Below are positions 45,801 through 58,880 of a stretch of DNA of 64,000 bases, piece after piece. Within the stretch, counting starts at the first letter, position 1. Each line of letters begins with the position of its first letter. The translations under genes were made by a program, and so were the position numbers. Source of the DNA: Phoronis australis (taxonomy: Eukaryota; Phoronida; Phoronidae); assembly GCA_002633005.1 (NCBI GenBank), contig NMRA01000541.1:186001-250000 (forward strand). The letters run 5' to 3'. The notes beneath the pieces are model-generated. The model ran no database searches and was not told the DNA's origin. It was given only the letters and a program-made list of their open reading frames with translations.

Positions 45801-48530
45801 TGGTAGCGTGGACATGAACATGTTGATAAGCTTGCTTAGTTACTTACATGTACATATGAGTGTCTATGTTAGTGTCATATTTGTCGCATGGGTTAGGCTA
45901 TATCTGTAGTGTGGACGCTTGGATGAACGGAAGCAAGATGCTCCAAGGTAACTCGCAGTGTGCACCCGACTTAAGTTGTGTCATTAGTGCAACAGCAGGT
46001 GACGGACAGGACCAGTGTTGGTTCAAGCTAGTCACTGAAAGAGTGCCCCGAGCGACTTATTGGCCACACAGCCAACTGTGATTTGCCATGAATAATTATT
46101 CATACAAAGATTGTATTTCTGTGGATATAGAACTAGAGTTAATTCAGTATTTGAATAGCACAGGAGTCAGTACGTTTTTCACGACAACTCAAACAAGTAC
46201 ATAAACAGTCTGATACATACAATCATTTACATCTAAAAACAAGTGTCTGTGGATACAAATGTTTTTACGAAGGACCCTTAATTAGAGTGAGATGCTAGGC
46301 CCACTGTCCTTGGGACCATAGAAGAAAGATATTGGATTTGAGATTATTGAAAAGTTGTCTGAACAGTGGTGTACTCCAGTCTAAGATTACGAAAACAAAC
46401 ATCCTAAAAATAAAACATTGAGTATAAAGCTTCAGTTAACGGACACAGTATGGCTGTTTTTGTTGTCCAGTCGTACCGTAAAAGAGAAAAGCTTGAAAAT
46501 GAAGATTTGAGCTGAAATCTTAGGTAGCAGTATTGGATGTATGATGTCATAAAGGGACCAGCTGCTATTTTCACCTGAAGGTGTCCGCGCTGTGTTGGTG
46601 TCTTTTTGGCATTTTGTGCGTAGATNTTGATTTATTTTCCAGAACTGAAATTCTAAATCTATTTTAATCGATTTAAAAATCGATATCATACTAGTAAAGC
46701 AGTTTGTGGCTGAAGTAGAATTGCTGTAAACCACTTTCCGCTATTTTCTTGGCCTTTTTCTGTGTGGTTTGCTGTTCTTTCAAAAGGCGGCAGCATATGA
46801 CGACCATAGGTGTCGTTATAAAATGGCTGTCGAAAAGCAATGCACAGTTGAACAACTCGGCATAAGTAAAAGAAAACGTTTGAACCAACGAATACTATAT
46901 ATTTGTGAGAGTTAAATCAAATCCTATTCAGATCATAACTTTGAAGTGGAATGATTGGGTGAGTACGACAACAAGCCGGTTTTATGCTTAGGCGGACGAC
47001 CATTGGGTTCCCGAGTATATGTCAGTTATTAAACACCTGGTTATCGTACGTCATGTTGTGCAATTTGTCGCCTTGGATTACATTCATTGATAAACCAAAC
47101 ACAAGGAGGGACTTTTTACGTTTTCAGTAGTTTCCACCATATTATTTTCCAGCTGATATGAATACGTGTGCGCTCTAGTTGTTTAGTGTCCCTTATCCGG
47201 ACATTGAGTGGCGTCTTTAGGCCATTTTGTCATCAATATCGCACGCCAATTCGAGATTCCAGGAGCACCGAGGTGTCCACTTTCCGTGCTCCTTACGATG
47301 CATTCCTGTAGATACAGAATCTCCAGTTAGTTGAAACTGATTGTTATTAGTACTGTGCTAGTCATGATTTCCTGGAAGATAAAATCCAGCAATTCATCGG
47401 CTTCTTCTTGCCTTTCATATTTACAGACCCTCTGTATTCAAAGTGAAAACAGCTGTCATGGCTATTGGAATTCTGAAGACATCTGCAACAAACAAAATAC
47501 GTTTCATGAGAGCGGCCTTCGTAATAATACGGGTCTCTTAAGAAACCTGGACTATTGAACTGCAGTCGAACTTCGTTACGCCGTACACCAGAGACCTTGG
47601 CAACCTGTACATTATTACGATAGTTTGTTGTAACTTTAGCTTAGATTAGAAGAACTTAGTCTGGATTTGCAAAAATGAAGCGGTTCGTTTTTCGTTGGGT
47701 GCATAAAATAAAACCACGTGACAAACCTTACGACAAGCAATGAGAAACTTACACTTCTATCGAAGTTTTTTCATTCCCAGTGGGCACAATTTCAAACCAG
47801 TTTCATAACGTCAACTCAAAAGTTGTTTTCAGGGAAAAAGGCAGGTTTAATTAGAAGCTTCATTATTTCGCCTGCATGTAAAAGGTCATTGCCTGTTTGT
47901 GACAAGTTTTACGAAACTATGAGCCATCGGGATAGGTGCAACTAATTCATTATACAGGCGATTGGATATAAATGAAATTCACTCATATACAGTAATTTCA
48001 CCTCCCTATAGTACGAGATACAATGTTCATTCAATCACTTTGGTGATGTCGTATCTTTGTTTTTGACGGAGAAAACAAAGTAGTATAGTAAATCGTTTAT
48101 GTGACACCTTTGAGTAGGAGCTCGGTCATTGATCAAAGGTGGACCCAGCGGTGACGTCATCAGCAAACCGGAAGGAAATTACAATGAAGTCATGGATCAG
48201 CGCAAAATTGACCCGAAAGTGACGTTATATTTTGTGTTAGAACGGAACTTCGGTCAAAGGTCATAAGTGTAAGCGGAAACGACGTCATCTGTAAACCAGA
48301 AGGAAGTAAAAATGAGGTAAAAGTGGACGTGAAATCAGACGTGTAGGTGAATCCTGACATCATCATGTGTGTATAGGGCGTGACACTGTTCACCACCCTT
48401 AAGTCCAGTGTTCGATAATAAAAGTGGATTATGTTTGAATATAGCATTCAAAATGGGTAAAAAGTTGATTCCGTTCGTTTGCTTACATTAGCGTCACTCG
48501 TCGTCATGGTCATTGTATTCAGTTATCGCC
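42895..48530. other. Large intergenic stretch without recognised genes
   Basis: I find no recognised protein domain, RNA gene or well-bounded element. The minus-strand frame at 43899-44246 (115 codons, with RAGDAISVHVSPEF) is the longest and unassigned. Near 48120-48345 there are repeated GACGTCAT/AACCGGAAG words, related to a segment at 55940-56080. Confidence 0.4.
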
Positions 48531-48533
48531 CTT

Positions 48534-48678
48534 TATTCTCTCTCTCTCTCCCTCTCTCTCTCCGTCCCGCCCTCCCTCCCTCCATCCCCCTCTCTCCCTC
48601 CCTCATCCCCTCGCTCTCCCTCCCCTCCCCGATCTCTCTCCCGCTCCCCTCTTCCCCCTTCTATCTTTCTCGTCTCTG
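48534..48678. repeat. Polypyrimidine (CT/CCCT) tract
   Basis: About 145 bp nearly pure C/T on the plus strand. Ser/Pro/Leu-rich frames across it are not genes. Confidence 0.95.
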
Positions 48679-49008
48679 ACGGCAACAGATGTCGCGCATG
48701 TCTAACCAATGGTTTAAGGCACTAGAATAATGAGACAGCTGTTTTTAAAAACGTCTATTAATAAGAACGTACACTCTAACGTCATACTACAAAATCCCGA
48801 AGCCGTTCAGACACCATTGCCGGTACAAGTCATGATTTCATTATCACTATCAATTACACTATCAATTACACATCGTATCGTAGTTGATAGCAAGTGCTGA
48901 TTTACTAGTACCCTGTGTGTTTACAGGGCTTTCTGCATTACACGGCGATAGAACTCTCCTCCGGAAATAAAGCGCGTGACATCGTTTTGGATATCAGTTA
49001 GTTATCTA

Positions 49009-49533
49009 CTCCGGAAGTGACGTTTTGGAAGGCAAGAATTTCGCGCCAATTTCTTTTCATATAGTCTGACTTTGAGAGCTGCCGAGTCACCGAGTCATTG
49101 TTCCATCTCGGTTGTGATCTGTTCGGTTCGGTCGTCGTTTGCTTCTGCTTACGAGTCAGTCAACATGCCATACTGTCGCTGTGTACTCATTATCGTCTCA
49201 CGGGCAGAGGAACAACTGTCCCACTTGCCCGAGTGAACCGCGCCACACTCCCACTGGATAATGAACTTAGCACACAAACTGCTTTCATCCCGCCGTGTGA
49301 CTCCCTCGCCAAACACCTGGCACCTTCTAAATAGCTCCGATTGGGCCATAATGAGTACATCCCGGTACGCAGCATCAGTGTGGCGTGTTGTCTGACTCGT
49401 AAACAAAAGTAAACGACGACCGAACTTATCACAATCGAGGTAGATCAATGACTGACTCGACAGCTCTCGTAGTCAGAGTATATGAAAAGAAATTGGCGCG
49501 AAATTCTTGCCTCCCAAAACGTCACTTCCGGAG
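49009..49533. mobile_element. 525-bp foldback element
   Basis: Both ends start CTCCGGAAGTGACGTTTTGG and remain near-identical for about 56 bp (one mismatch), with weaker pairing continuing toward the centre. A partial extra copy of the end (CTCCGGAAATAAAGCG) lies at 48957. Non-autonomous; no coding capacity. Confidence 0.85.
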
Positions 49534-52500
49534 AAGAGAACGAATAATTAATTAAATTACGAAAAGCTGTAATTAAGTGGAGAATATGTCTGGGATAATC
49601 AACGAACCTTATTTTTGATAAAATGACAAGAAAAAAGGTTGCCTTCGCCTTTAGTATGAAAGTAGACATGCATAATTGTTACCATGGCGACTGAGTACCA
49701 TAAAAGTTTTCATCATTAAAGTAGAATTTGATTAGCGTGATAATAAATAATATGAAGCTATAAGACAGAAGGATTCGAGTAAGCTTCACATTTCATAATC
49801 TAAATGCAACTCATTTCCGTAAATCACTTAAGATTTTTCACATTTTGTTGCTTTGATATATCTCGAAGTTGAAAGTAACTAGTTACAAAAAATGAACCAA
49901 ACGCACATTTTGTGCATAGAAATTAGAAAAATATGTGTCTTGTTATGACACATAATCATACCAAAAGTTGATTTTCAAAAAAAAAACATTTCAGAACAAT
50001 TTCAACAGAATTTAACAGAATGCAAGGTCAATTGAATGGGCACTTCACATTGAAATAATTAGAAGATTCATAATAGTTATGGCACAACCATCGGAAAACT
50101 GCACAAAACTGCTTTTTGTGGCAATGTTTCTGCAAATGTATTATAGTTAAATCTTCACCGATGACTACGTAGTCTGTTGAACATGCCTTTCAGTTGAGAA
50201 AAGTCGCTTTATTGTCCAAAGTGAATTGTGAGCACTTTAACCACTCAATTCAATAAGTTACACCTGCGTGATTAAATTCTGGTGTAAATTCTTGGATTGC
50301 CCAGAATGGTAGCTAAAGATATATGTTACTAAATTTTACTGTTTGAATATTTGTGAAAATAATGTTTAAGCACTTTAAATCCGTAACCTGTGCTGCTGAC
50401 ATCGCAAGATGGTCGACCCGACCGAAATAAAGTCAAAATTTGACACGTCAATAGCGATAACTTTTGATGCACCATGCGATTTTGATAATTGTTTTCATTT
50501 TTGTATTTCGGACATCAACACCTTTCCTTTGATGCAGGTTTTTGTCTTCAAACCGAGAAAATGACCTTCAGCTCAACCACTTCATACAGTATTGAACCCT
50601 TAATTCAAAAGAATTTTTTATGAATAAAAGCTAACTTGCCCTGAAATATTGCACAAATTGGAATATTTCATTAAAAATCACATGAATTGTTCATGTCAGC
50701 CTAAAAATTGTCTTTAAGGTCGTCAACCGTTTTGTGTATTGGCACCAGGCAATTATGTCATCTCTTGTGCTAGTGTAATCTCTGACACACGGTCGGTTAT
50801 GAACTCTCAATGGGTGAAATTGTAATATGGATATTTCAGACAGTATTATGGTCATTAAAATATTGATTCCCATTACTTATCTTTCTTAAAATCATTTCAG
50901 ATGTAACGAAGTTACAAAAACATTCGTTTAAAATGTAGAATTGGGTCATTTTTAGAACAAAAAATGAAAAAGCGCATTCGAGAGACTTTTTAGACTTGTT
51001 CACATATCCAAGATTTATCTAAAAACACAGCCCCGCAAACTAGCTTGTAGAAGCACTTGAATGACACTCACTTTCAACGCTACAAAAAGTGCTTAGGAAT
51101 ATACCTCACCTGTCACGTGATGAATGGTACGAAATCATTATTATCAATTTTATTTGGTAATTCTGGTGTCCCACTTCCTAATCCCATCAAGTCTTTTCTC
51201 TCATTGCATGCAATCTACCTGTTTTTATGTGGGAAAATTGTTGTTTTTGGTATGCAAGAACGTGTCATTTTCTTTGTAAACCTTTGACGGCCTATAGGTA
51301 AAAAACTAAGTGGTCAATAAGTGCAAAATTGTTGATTTTTGTATCAGAGCCACACCATGATCGCATACACAAAGTTTAAGCTGAATCTGGAAGATGACCC
51401 CTAGAGATTTTTTGATTTCTTTTGATTTTCTCGTGAAATGACTTAACTTTGGTGTACAACAGACCAAACATTTTATCATCCAGACTAGAAGTATAAATTC
51501 AAATATTTTGATCAGTAGTTCTTCATATCTCGCAATTTTAGTCCCGATGACCCAAAAACATGTCGAAGAAAAATCTGCTTTCGAGAACAACTAGGGTCTC
51601 ATTTAAAAACAGCTGCAGCGATGCAGACGCAGGTTCGTTTAACCTATAACTGGAACCAAGGGAACACCTCTTCAAATATTTGATGCATCAAACCGCATCG
51701 AGGACAAACCTCACGGTGCTAACAAGTCATTCGAGGTACTTGCACCGTCAAATATTGCTGGAATCGTGTGACAAACACTGTATTACTTGAATCGTCTCGG
51801 CTCCAGTTAGATTCTGCAACTCCAAACATCATTGCACTTAAGAGTGTACTACACTCCTTGATTGTAACGAAAATGACAGCGAATTGCAAGTTGATGAGAT
51901 ACGCAACAAGGTAGCAAAGGGTATGCCTGCAGAAACGTCAAATAATGTTTTAGCGTCCGTGACATACGTATATAACAAAGGACCAGAATAGAATCAGCAT
52001 TCACTAGTGAATCTGATAGCTATATACCCTATGATTAAGCCTGTGAAACGGTAAACATACGCGCACATACAGGTGCATGCAATAGTCACAGGCAATAGTG
52101 ACGTTGCGCCGTTATGCTAGGATCCAGAAACATCTCGTTCTCCCTTTAAAGCGTTACATCGAAGTAATCTCGTTGGTCAAGGCAACATGAATATATTTCT
52201 AATGCCGAAAAAATAAGATTTTGAAAACGGAGCCGTACAAGTCAATAGAAAATTTTCTGTGTTCCCAAAAATGATCAGACAGGAACAAGCGTGACTTCTC
52301 TCAACAAGTGTTTTTACACACGCCCTCTATGAGAAAAAAGTGGCTATCGCACTCCTTAAAGAGTTATGGAACGCGAAAACTCGTCAAAAATATCTGACAA
52401 AAGTACCATCTCGCAACGTCTAGTACAGAGTAATTTTCTTTCCCCTGTGAGGAAATTTCCAGAAAAAAGAACAAAATTCACGATTTTTGAAATACGCGCA

Positions 52501-55500
52501 AAGGAAAAACTTTGTGGTTACCACTCATTTTCTAATCTCCTCACTTTTGATGAATGCGCTCAGGTGCTGGAAGTCACTTGAGGTCAAAGGTCACATTTTT
52601 CGTTTTAGAGAAATGTACTACATTTTACTTCCATGTCTTGCCGTATCAAATAAAGATACGTGAATTGCATTGCAGGAGGAAAATCGACGAAGTGGCGAGC
52701 ACTTGACAGATCGTTTTTTTGAAATTTGAAACTAAAAGAAAATGATTTGATATCAACAAAAATTAAAAATCTTAACGAAAAAAAAACACCTAAAAATGCC
52801 TGGTGAGCAGGTTGAATTCTGTTTTAGTAGCAGAGAACCACTTTCAATATTGATAGTTAGTCTGTTTATCGCGTTCCAAGCCTCTTAAACCACCCATGCC
52901 CTGTTCTTTGTTGTTTGTCTGCTACGCTCTTCCTTTTTGGTGTAGGGCAGTCTAGAGCACAATGAAAAAGATTTTGAGAAGATGAAAATCTCGAGTTCGA
53001 GTCTGAGTTCAGAGTTTGTGGCGTCCCAGAACCTCAGGTAACCCATGTGTGCGCGTGGCTTATACATACATAAGAGATGGTTCCTGTCTGGGTACAAGTA
53101 CCGTCCTTAAACTACGACGCTGAAGAATATTGGATGCGCAGTTGTGTTATACTGGTGCATTTGTAGGATATGCTATTTAACAAGTCCTGTGAAGTTTGTT
53201 CAGCCAAAATTAGGGCGGTATTAAATTTTATCACTGCCGACGCGCCCTTTTCCTAGTTTCGTGGTAAATAGGAATGTGTCAATTCTTTCTTTACTTGTGA
53301 TTTATTATCCATCAATTTACATGTTGGCCAAACAAAACTGGAAGACCACTTTCAAAATATGCCACAAAAAACACTACAGGTGCACATTATTACTACCGAA
53401 TACGTGATGACGACAACTACACAAACGTCACAGTTGTATTCATGTTTGCGAATTCGTGAAGCCCCTGTAGGTGTTGCATGTCAAAGTTTGGGGCGTGCAG
53501 TGGGGAAGTGGTATTTTTTTATCTCGCCCCTCTACCAAGAACTACTCACACCGCCACTGAGAGCATACCTAAGCGTCAAAATCATAAGAATGCACTGACA
53601 GGGTAAATCTTAGAATCGCAATTAACAGCTAGTTTCTGGACCGTACAGTTCAACATTACAATAACAACCGTCGCTAGCCCAGTGAAGACTGTCATAATTA
53701 TCTCTACAACAAGGACCGTCTTATTAGCACAATTACCTGCGTAATTAAGGCTGACTTCATGTGAACATCAGGCAAAAGTGTGAGCATGACGCATCACAGA
53801 TTTTTGTTCACATCTTGAAAACCTTGGTGGAACGAGTTATAAGTAAAATATTCTTTAGTTTGAAAATTATCGGCTTCTGTAAAATCGTTCCTCTTTCCTT
53901 TTACGGATAAATTTTGATCGCCAATAACGCAAATTTCAGGCAAGCTTTACGTTTCTAGCATGAATCTTATCTGTCCTAGGTTAGTCAGAATACACAACAC
54001 TATTCAAAATTTCATTGCAAGTTCCTGATTTAAACACAGTTAAGACTTTACTCTTGAGGAGTTATAGTGGTGACAGTATAGGCTACTTTCAAAAATATGC
54101 TGCTACGCAGCGGCCAACATTCCACAGAATAAAGACATGCCACATTGGTGTATCAGTAAAGATTTCCGTGGATCTGAACTTTTGCACCCCGTGGCTACTT
54201 CACTCCTAAACATAACCACTATGGCCAACAATGTTTACTGGACGCGTTAACCCTAATTTTCACAATAAAATAATTAAAATTACTTATTCGTAGTTGAACA
54301 AACTTGAAATAGATAGTTCGCTTTACTAACCTGCTGGAGACAAAACCGATTTTTAGTGTTAAATCAACGTTCACAAATGTTTTTGCCAAAACGCACGACG
54401 CCATAATTATGATCAGCCATCGCTTGGAGAGCACACACCTGTAAAAGGCTGTGAACGAAAGCAGAATAGTACCATACATGGGATTTTCAAACACCTTAGA
54501 AGGTATACGGCTGAACGTCCTTACAAATGTGACCTGTACCGAGTGGAAAAAGATATACAAGATATTTCGTTTGTGCACCGTGTGAACACCTGAACAATTT
54601 AATTTTTTGACGCATGTTTTCATTCCACGCGTCTTCATGTTTCGTAAAGTCAAAATCAAGTGGCAATGTCCCACCTACTTCATTATCAATTAGAAACTTT
54701 CATCTTGACACAAGTTTCCCGTCTCCTTTACGCTCCCGCGTTGTGGCGTGAGATTACCGATTTCGGTGCCATGAACTCGGGTTACAGCCTTGTCCGTATC
54801 AGTTTGACAGTGATAGCACGGGGAGAAAGTTGGAAAACCATTGTTTACATAGTCCAGTTTTCTTATTGTTTCTGCTTTCAATCTGATAATCTCATTTTAT
54901 CCAGCGATTATGTTGTAAACAACGCGCCTGACGCTTACCTATATTTAAAGAATATTTTTTTCAAACGACGTTCACCAAATGTCGTGAATAAGATGTATTT
55001 TTATGAAATACAATTACCAAAAATTTTGAACTCGGAAAACCAATGGCTGTCAGAGAAATTAGACTTTAACTTTCAACAGCTGATTCCTTTAGGTGACTAA
55101 GTTCTGACCAGCTCACTACCACAGCATTGTGTTGGTCAGAGAGAATCCTACACGAACCTCGGAATTTTGACGAAATTTCCAAGAAGTTTTGCCCATCTCA
55201 TCAGTCTGAGAGGAGTGTAGGATCTGTTTTCTCACATGACTCGTAAAAACGATCTTTTTTTACGAAAAACTCGACGTGTCTAAAACTTTCAGCCTCATGA
55301 CCCAACTTTTGTAAAAACATGCTTGCTCAATGTAAAGTAATTCAGTTACTTTTTGTCAATAGTTTTATTTTTGTAAATTGCATTCAGCTTTCGTAGCAAA
55401 TATTAAAGTTAGAATCTAATAAATAGTCTTTGAAGTTGTAACATTAAAACTTAAAAAAATGTTTGTAAATAATAGTCAGCAAGGTTTCCCCGCGTGTGAG

Positions 55501-55580
55501 CACTGAATTGACCTTGAGACACCACAACTAGACAGTCTTGCCGCGTTTCTTGACTTGGGGGTCGTCTCCGTTTGAATTCC
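49534..55580. other. Large intergenic stretch without recognised genes
   Basis: AT-rich. Two overlapping divergent open frames of about 150 codons (54219-54674 minus, 54660-55100 plus) show no recognised domain. I see no exon of the guanylate cyclase here, though its last exon could be present and missed. Confidence 0.4.
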
Positions 55581-55588
55581 CCGCCGAA

Positions 55589-55726
55589 GATGGATCCTTT
55601 TAAGAAGTTGTTTGCACGTCCTTCCGACTGGGAGTACGTACAGTTGCGATACCATGTCATCTTCTCGACATTCCGGCATTGTTTGGTTGGCGCGCGTTTG
55701 TTTGTTTTAATGTTTTGCAGACTATA
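55589..55726 (+). CDS. Short unassigned open frame starting MDPFKKLFARPSDW
   Basis: ATG at 55589 opens a 45-codon frame whose first 18 codons look protein-like and end at CAG near 55642. No family recognised and no downstream exon identified. Speculative. Confidence 0.15.
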
Positions 55727-56766
55727 AAATGTAAGGCGTATGGATTTCTACCGTTCGCCCAGGTCATTAACCAGTCGTGTCCTAACACATTCCAGGTCAT
55801 GTGAGAAATGTTTATTCGAACTTGATTCTAGGTCAGATCGTGATGTTGGAAATGTCTTTGTCTTAACAGTTCAGGGTATCGCCCTTCAGATTGTCCGGGA
55901 ACGTGAAAAATGGTCTTTTTCTTTTTACCGAGTTCCCGCTGAGACACAAGATGACATCACTTCCGGGAATGTGGTAACTTATTTAACATTGACCCGTGAC
56001 CTCGTTTTACTTACTACCGGTTTGCAGATGACATCACTTCCGGACCAACCCTTGACCCGTTCCTGTAACATTTGAACGAGGTTCCACTGAAATGGGGATG
56101 TAAACGACTTACTATTCTACTAAACTTTGACCTGCGAAGCAAATAAGTCTGAAATCGTAGGACACGTCCCACTCATTGGTTATAAGTTCGAAAGAGTAAA
56201 ACTATAAACTTGTTTATTCTTATCTTGATTCCTTCAAGTTGCTAGGCTGCGAACAAAAATCATCTTTCACTAAGTGTTCAGTTCCATGAGTCATAAATAC
56301 TGTGAAGTGCGATCTGGAATCCAGTCGCTGCGTATTGATTACCGCGCAGTCCTGATAACGTAAGCCGCTAGTTTAACGTCCTAAATAACCCTGATGGCAC
56401 AGTCGTGGTTACAGACGGGCCGGGGAGGATCCTTACTGACCAGGGGCTACCTAATTTAGAGCGGGCGGAACCTCCCAATGAAACTAAACAGTCTCTCCCA
56501 CTGCCACTCGCGACGCATGGCCCTCTCGGTTTACGGCCACAAAGAGAGGTTATAACCCGATCGCCGAAAGCCGCTACTTCTCTGCGGATTTCTGCCGGGC
56601 GGGCAGCTCACGCCCTTTTAAAATTTGTCAGCTGGCCGGTGGGAGTGTGACTCCTCCTACGCCCTTCACCGTTGAAGTATGGTATGTAACTTTCTTCCGC
56701 CGTTGATTACTGACATCCAACACTATTTAATCCATAGCTGGGGGTTGGAATGATGAGTGCCAGAGC

Positions 56767-57066
56767 GTGTCCACTGACACGCCGGTGGATCATGCACACT
56801 GCACCTTTAGGGCTCCAACTTGCTCCAAGATCCTCTATGCAATTAAACTGGAGCCGCAAGGGTATCCAGTTTATGTGTGTTACCACGGAGAGGTAAAACA
56901 TAGAAGTCTTGGTGAGGGAGAGGCTTTGTACTGGCAGGGAAGGCTGACGCACTCGGCTGGTGGCAATACGGAGATGCAGCAAGAACTCGTATCAGGGGAA
57001 AAGATCGAAGAGTGTGTAACCAGCATGAACTTGGTTGCATCTCCAAATATACATTGCGTGCAATAG
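56767..57066 (+). CDS. Unassigned 99-codon open frame
   Basis: The frame runs to TAG at 57064-57066. It has an even residue composition with SKILYAIKLEPQGYPVYVCY and EALYWQGRLTHSAGG, but I recognise no family. It lies antisense to the guanylate cyclase transcription unit, downstream of its last visible exon. It may be fortuitous. Confidence 0.2.
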   Translation: MSTDTPVDHAHCTFRAPTCSKILYAIKLEPQGYPVYVCYHGEVKHRSLGEGEALYWQGRLTHSAGGNTEMQQELVSGEKIEECVTSMNLVASPNIHCVQ

Positions 57067-57515
57067 TACAAGGAGGAGGGACAGAGACTATCCCGGTGCC
57101 TACCTTCTGACGTCACCACAGAAACAGAAACAGAAACAGAAAATACTGTTTTCAAATTCTACCCTAACGTTCACCCGTGCCTCCAGACTTTGTTTTACTC
57201 AATTCAACAAAATTTCACACAGCATTAAGGATCCTTGCAAAGGAAGTATGCTGCGTGGCGTAGCTCTCAATAATAAGTTGAGACGCCTTCAGATTTGTGG
57301 GTTGATAGAGAAAGAGCCTCTCCGTCTGATTGAAACAGCAGTAGAAACGTAGTTAGCTTTAATTGTTGATTATGTGAATGAAGTTTCTTTTATCAGGAGG
57401 TTGACACATAGATGATTAGTTTGAACGAAAAGTACAGGCTGAGAAATGACAAAAAAACACATAGACACTCAAAAGTATAGTTTCCTGTGCCTTTAACTAA
57501 AGCGTTATGTCATAC

Positions 57516-57670
57516 CTGTACGTATCTTCAGAAATGTTCACCTTGTTTGATACACCTGTGGTTTCTGTCCGACTGCTTAAGTTGACTGTGTTACCAAATA
57601 GGCAATATCTGGGAAGCTTCTTGCCTATGACCCCGGCTACTACCTCTCCAGAATGGACACCTATGGTTAA
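57516..57670 (-). CDS. Soluble guanylate cyclase beta-type subunit, catalytic exon 3 of 3 seen
   Basis: Acceptor TTCTAG (plus-strand ctagaa at 57671) and donor GTATGA; 155 bp. The minus strand encodes [16 protein letters not shown], then [20 protein letters not shown] and TTG, then KVNISEDTY. This is the second half of the class III nucleotide cyclase catalytic domain. The Cys of [11 protein letters not shown] is the residue that helps specify guanine over adenine in soluble guanylate cyclase beta. It joins the exon at 60172-60318 in frame. The final exon (C-terminal ~40 residues, normally with EPM-x-VWFL) was not found downstream. Confidence 0.94.
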
Positions 57671-57690
57671 CTAGAAATGTGAATGGTTAA

Positions 57691-57971
57691 NNNNNNNNNN
57701 NNNNNNNNNNNNNNNNNNNNNNNNNNNNNNNNNNNNNNNNNNNNNNNNNNNNNNNNNNNNNNNNNNNNNNNNNNNNNNNNNNNNNNNNNNNNNNNNNNNN
57801 NNNNNNNNNNNNNNNNNNNNNNNNNNNNNNNNNNNNNNNNNNNNNNNNNNNNNNNNNNNNNNNNNNNNNNNNNNNNNNNNNNNNNNNNNNNNNNNNNNNN
57901 NNNNNNNNNNNNNNNNNNNNNNNNNNNNNNNNNNNNNNNNNNNNNNNNNNNNNNNNNNNNNNNNNNNNNNN
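57691..57971. other. Assembly gap (281 N)
   Basis: Run of N within the guanylate cyclase intron, 20 bp beyond the exon acceptor. Confidence 1.
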
Positions 57972-58235
57972 ATAATTTGTTCAGTCATTCTTAACTTGTT
58001 CATAAACTAAAATAAAAAATCTTGCCTCTCTCGTAGTTTCTGCTTACGAAGCATTACAAGAAGTTCACTCGGTCCTATTTTCCTATTCTTAGTTGCCTCA
58101 ACTGAACATGTATAATTAGCTTGCAAAAATACGACGTAAATAGCTTGTATCATAAGGCCTTTTCATACTGACGTAAGCTCCGGTCTGAGCGGAGCGTCGA
58201 CGTAAACTGAGAAGTTAACTAAAACCGTTCATACC

Positions 58236-58880
58236 GGCTTCGGTAGTTGACGGACATCGAAGTAAACGGTAGGTGACGCTGTTGTCATATAAGTAATCGC
58301 AAGGTAGTGCTGCATGCTAAAGCTTTTTAATGTGACAATTTGAGAAAGTTTACATGTGCTAATTCACATAAACTTATTTTTAATTCAGTTGGTGATTAGG
58401 CCTATTCGTGCAAATTATAAGGAACTATTAGCGACGACATTATCCTTTAATTGTTGATGATAACATTGGCACCTGGCGATACCTTTTATGGGACCGAAGT
58501 TGATCGCTCATACTGCACCGCAGCGTCGACATTCCGCTGTTAAATCTACATGTTTACTGCGACGTTAAATGGCGCTGTTAACTTCGATCTAGGACCGAAG
58601 TTAACCGTTCATACTGACCACAACTCCCCAAAACATAGACGCGTCGACGTTAGTGTGAAAGTTATCGCCAGGTGCCACTGTTATCGTCAACAGTTGCATA
58701 TATTTTGCTCGAATAATCATCAATCTGATTAAAAATAAATTTTATGTCAATTACCACACGTGAATGTTCTCAAAACTGTCACATTAAACAAAATCTTAAC
58801 ATGCTTCACTAGCTTGCATTTACTTCGATTACAACAGCGTCATTTACCGTTGACTTCGACGTCCGTTAACTACCGAAGCC
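58236..58880. mobile_element. 645-bp foldback element in the cyclase intron
   Basis: GGCTTCGGTAGTTGACGGAC at 58236 is matched on the minus strand by GGCTTCGGTAGTTAACGGAC at 58880. Pairing continues inward (for example GATAACATTGGCACCTGGCG against GATAACAGTGGCACCTGGCG). Arms are over 200 bp. The element may extend left to about 58156. No coding capacity. Confidence 0.8.

Noticed and set aside
48479-48725. Ser/Pro/Leu-rich frames
   Set aside because: Simple CT-rich tract.
54219-55100. Divergent overlapping frames of 151 and 146 codons, possible bidirectional gene pair
   Set aside because: No recognised domain, low-complexity hydrophobic and basic composition as expected from AT-rich DNA, no splice or promoter support.
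57671-58003. Open frames across 57671-58003
   Set aside because: They consist of the second assembly gap.
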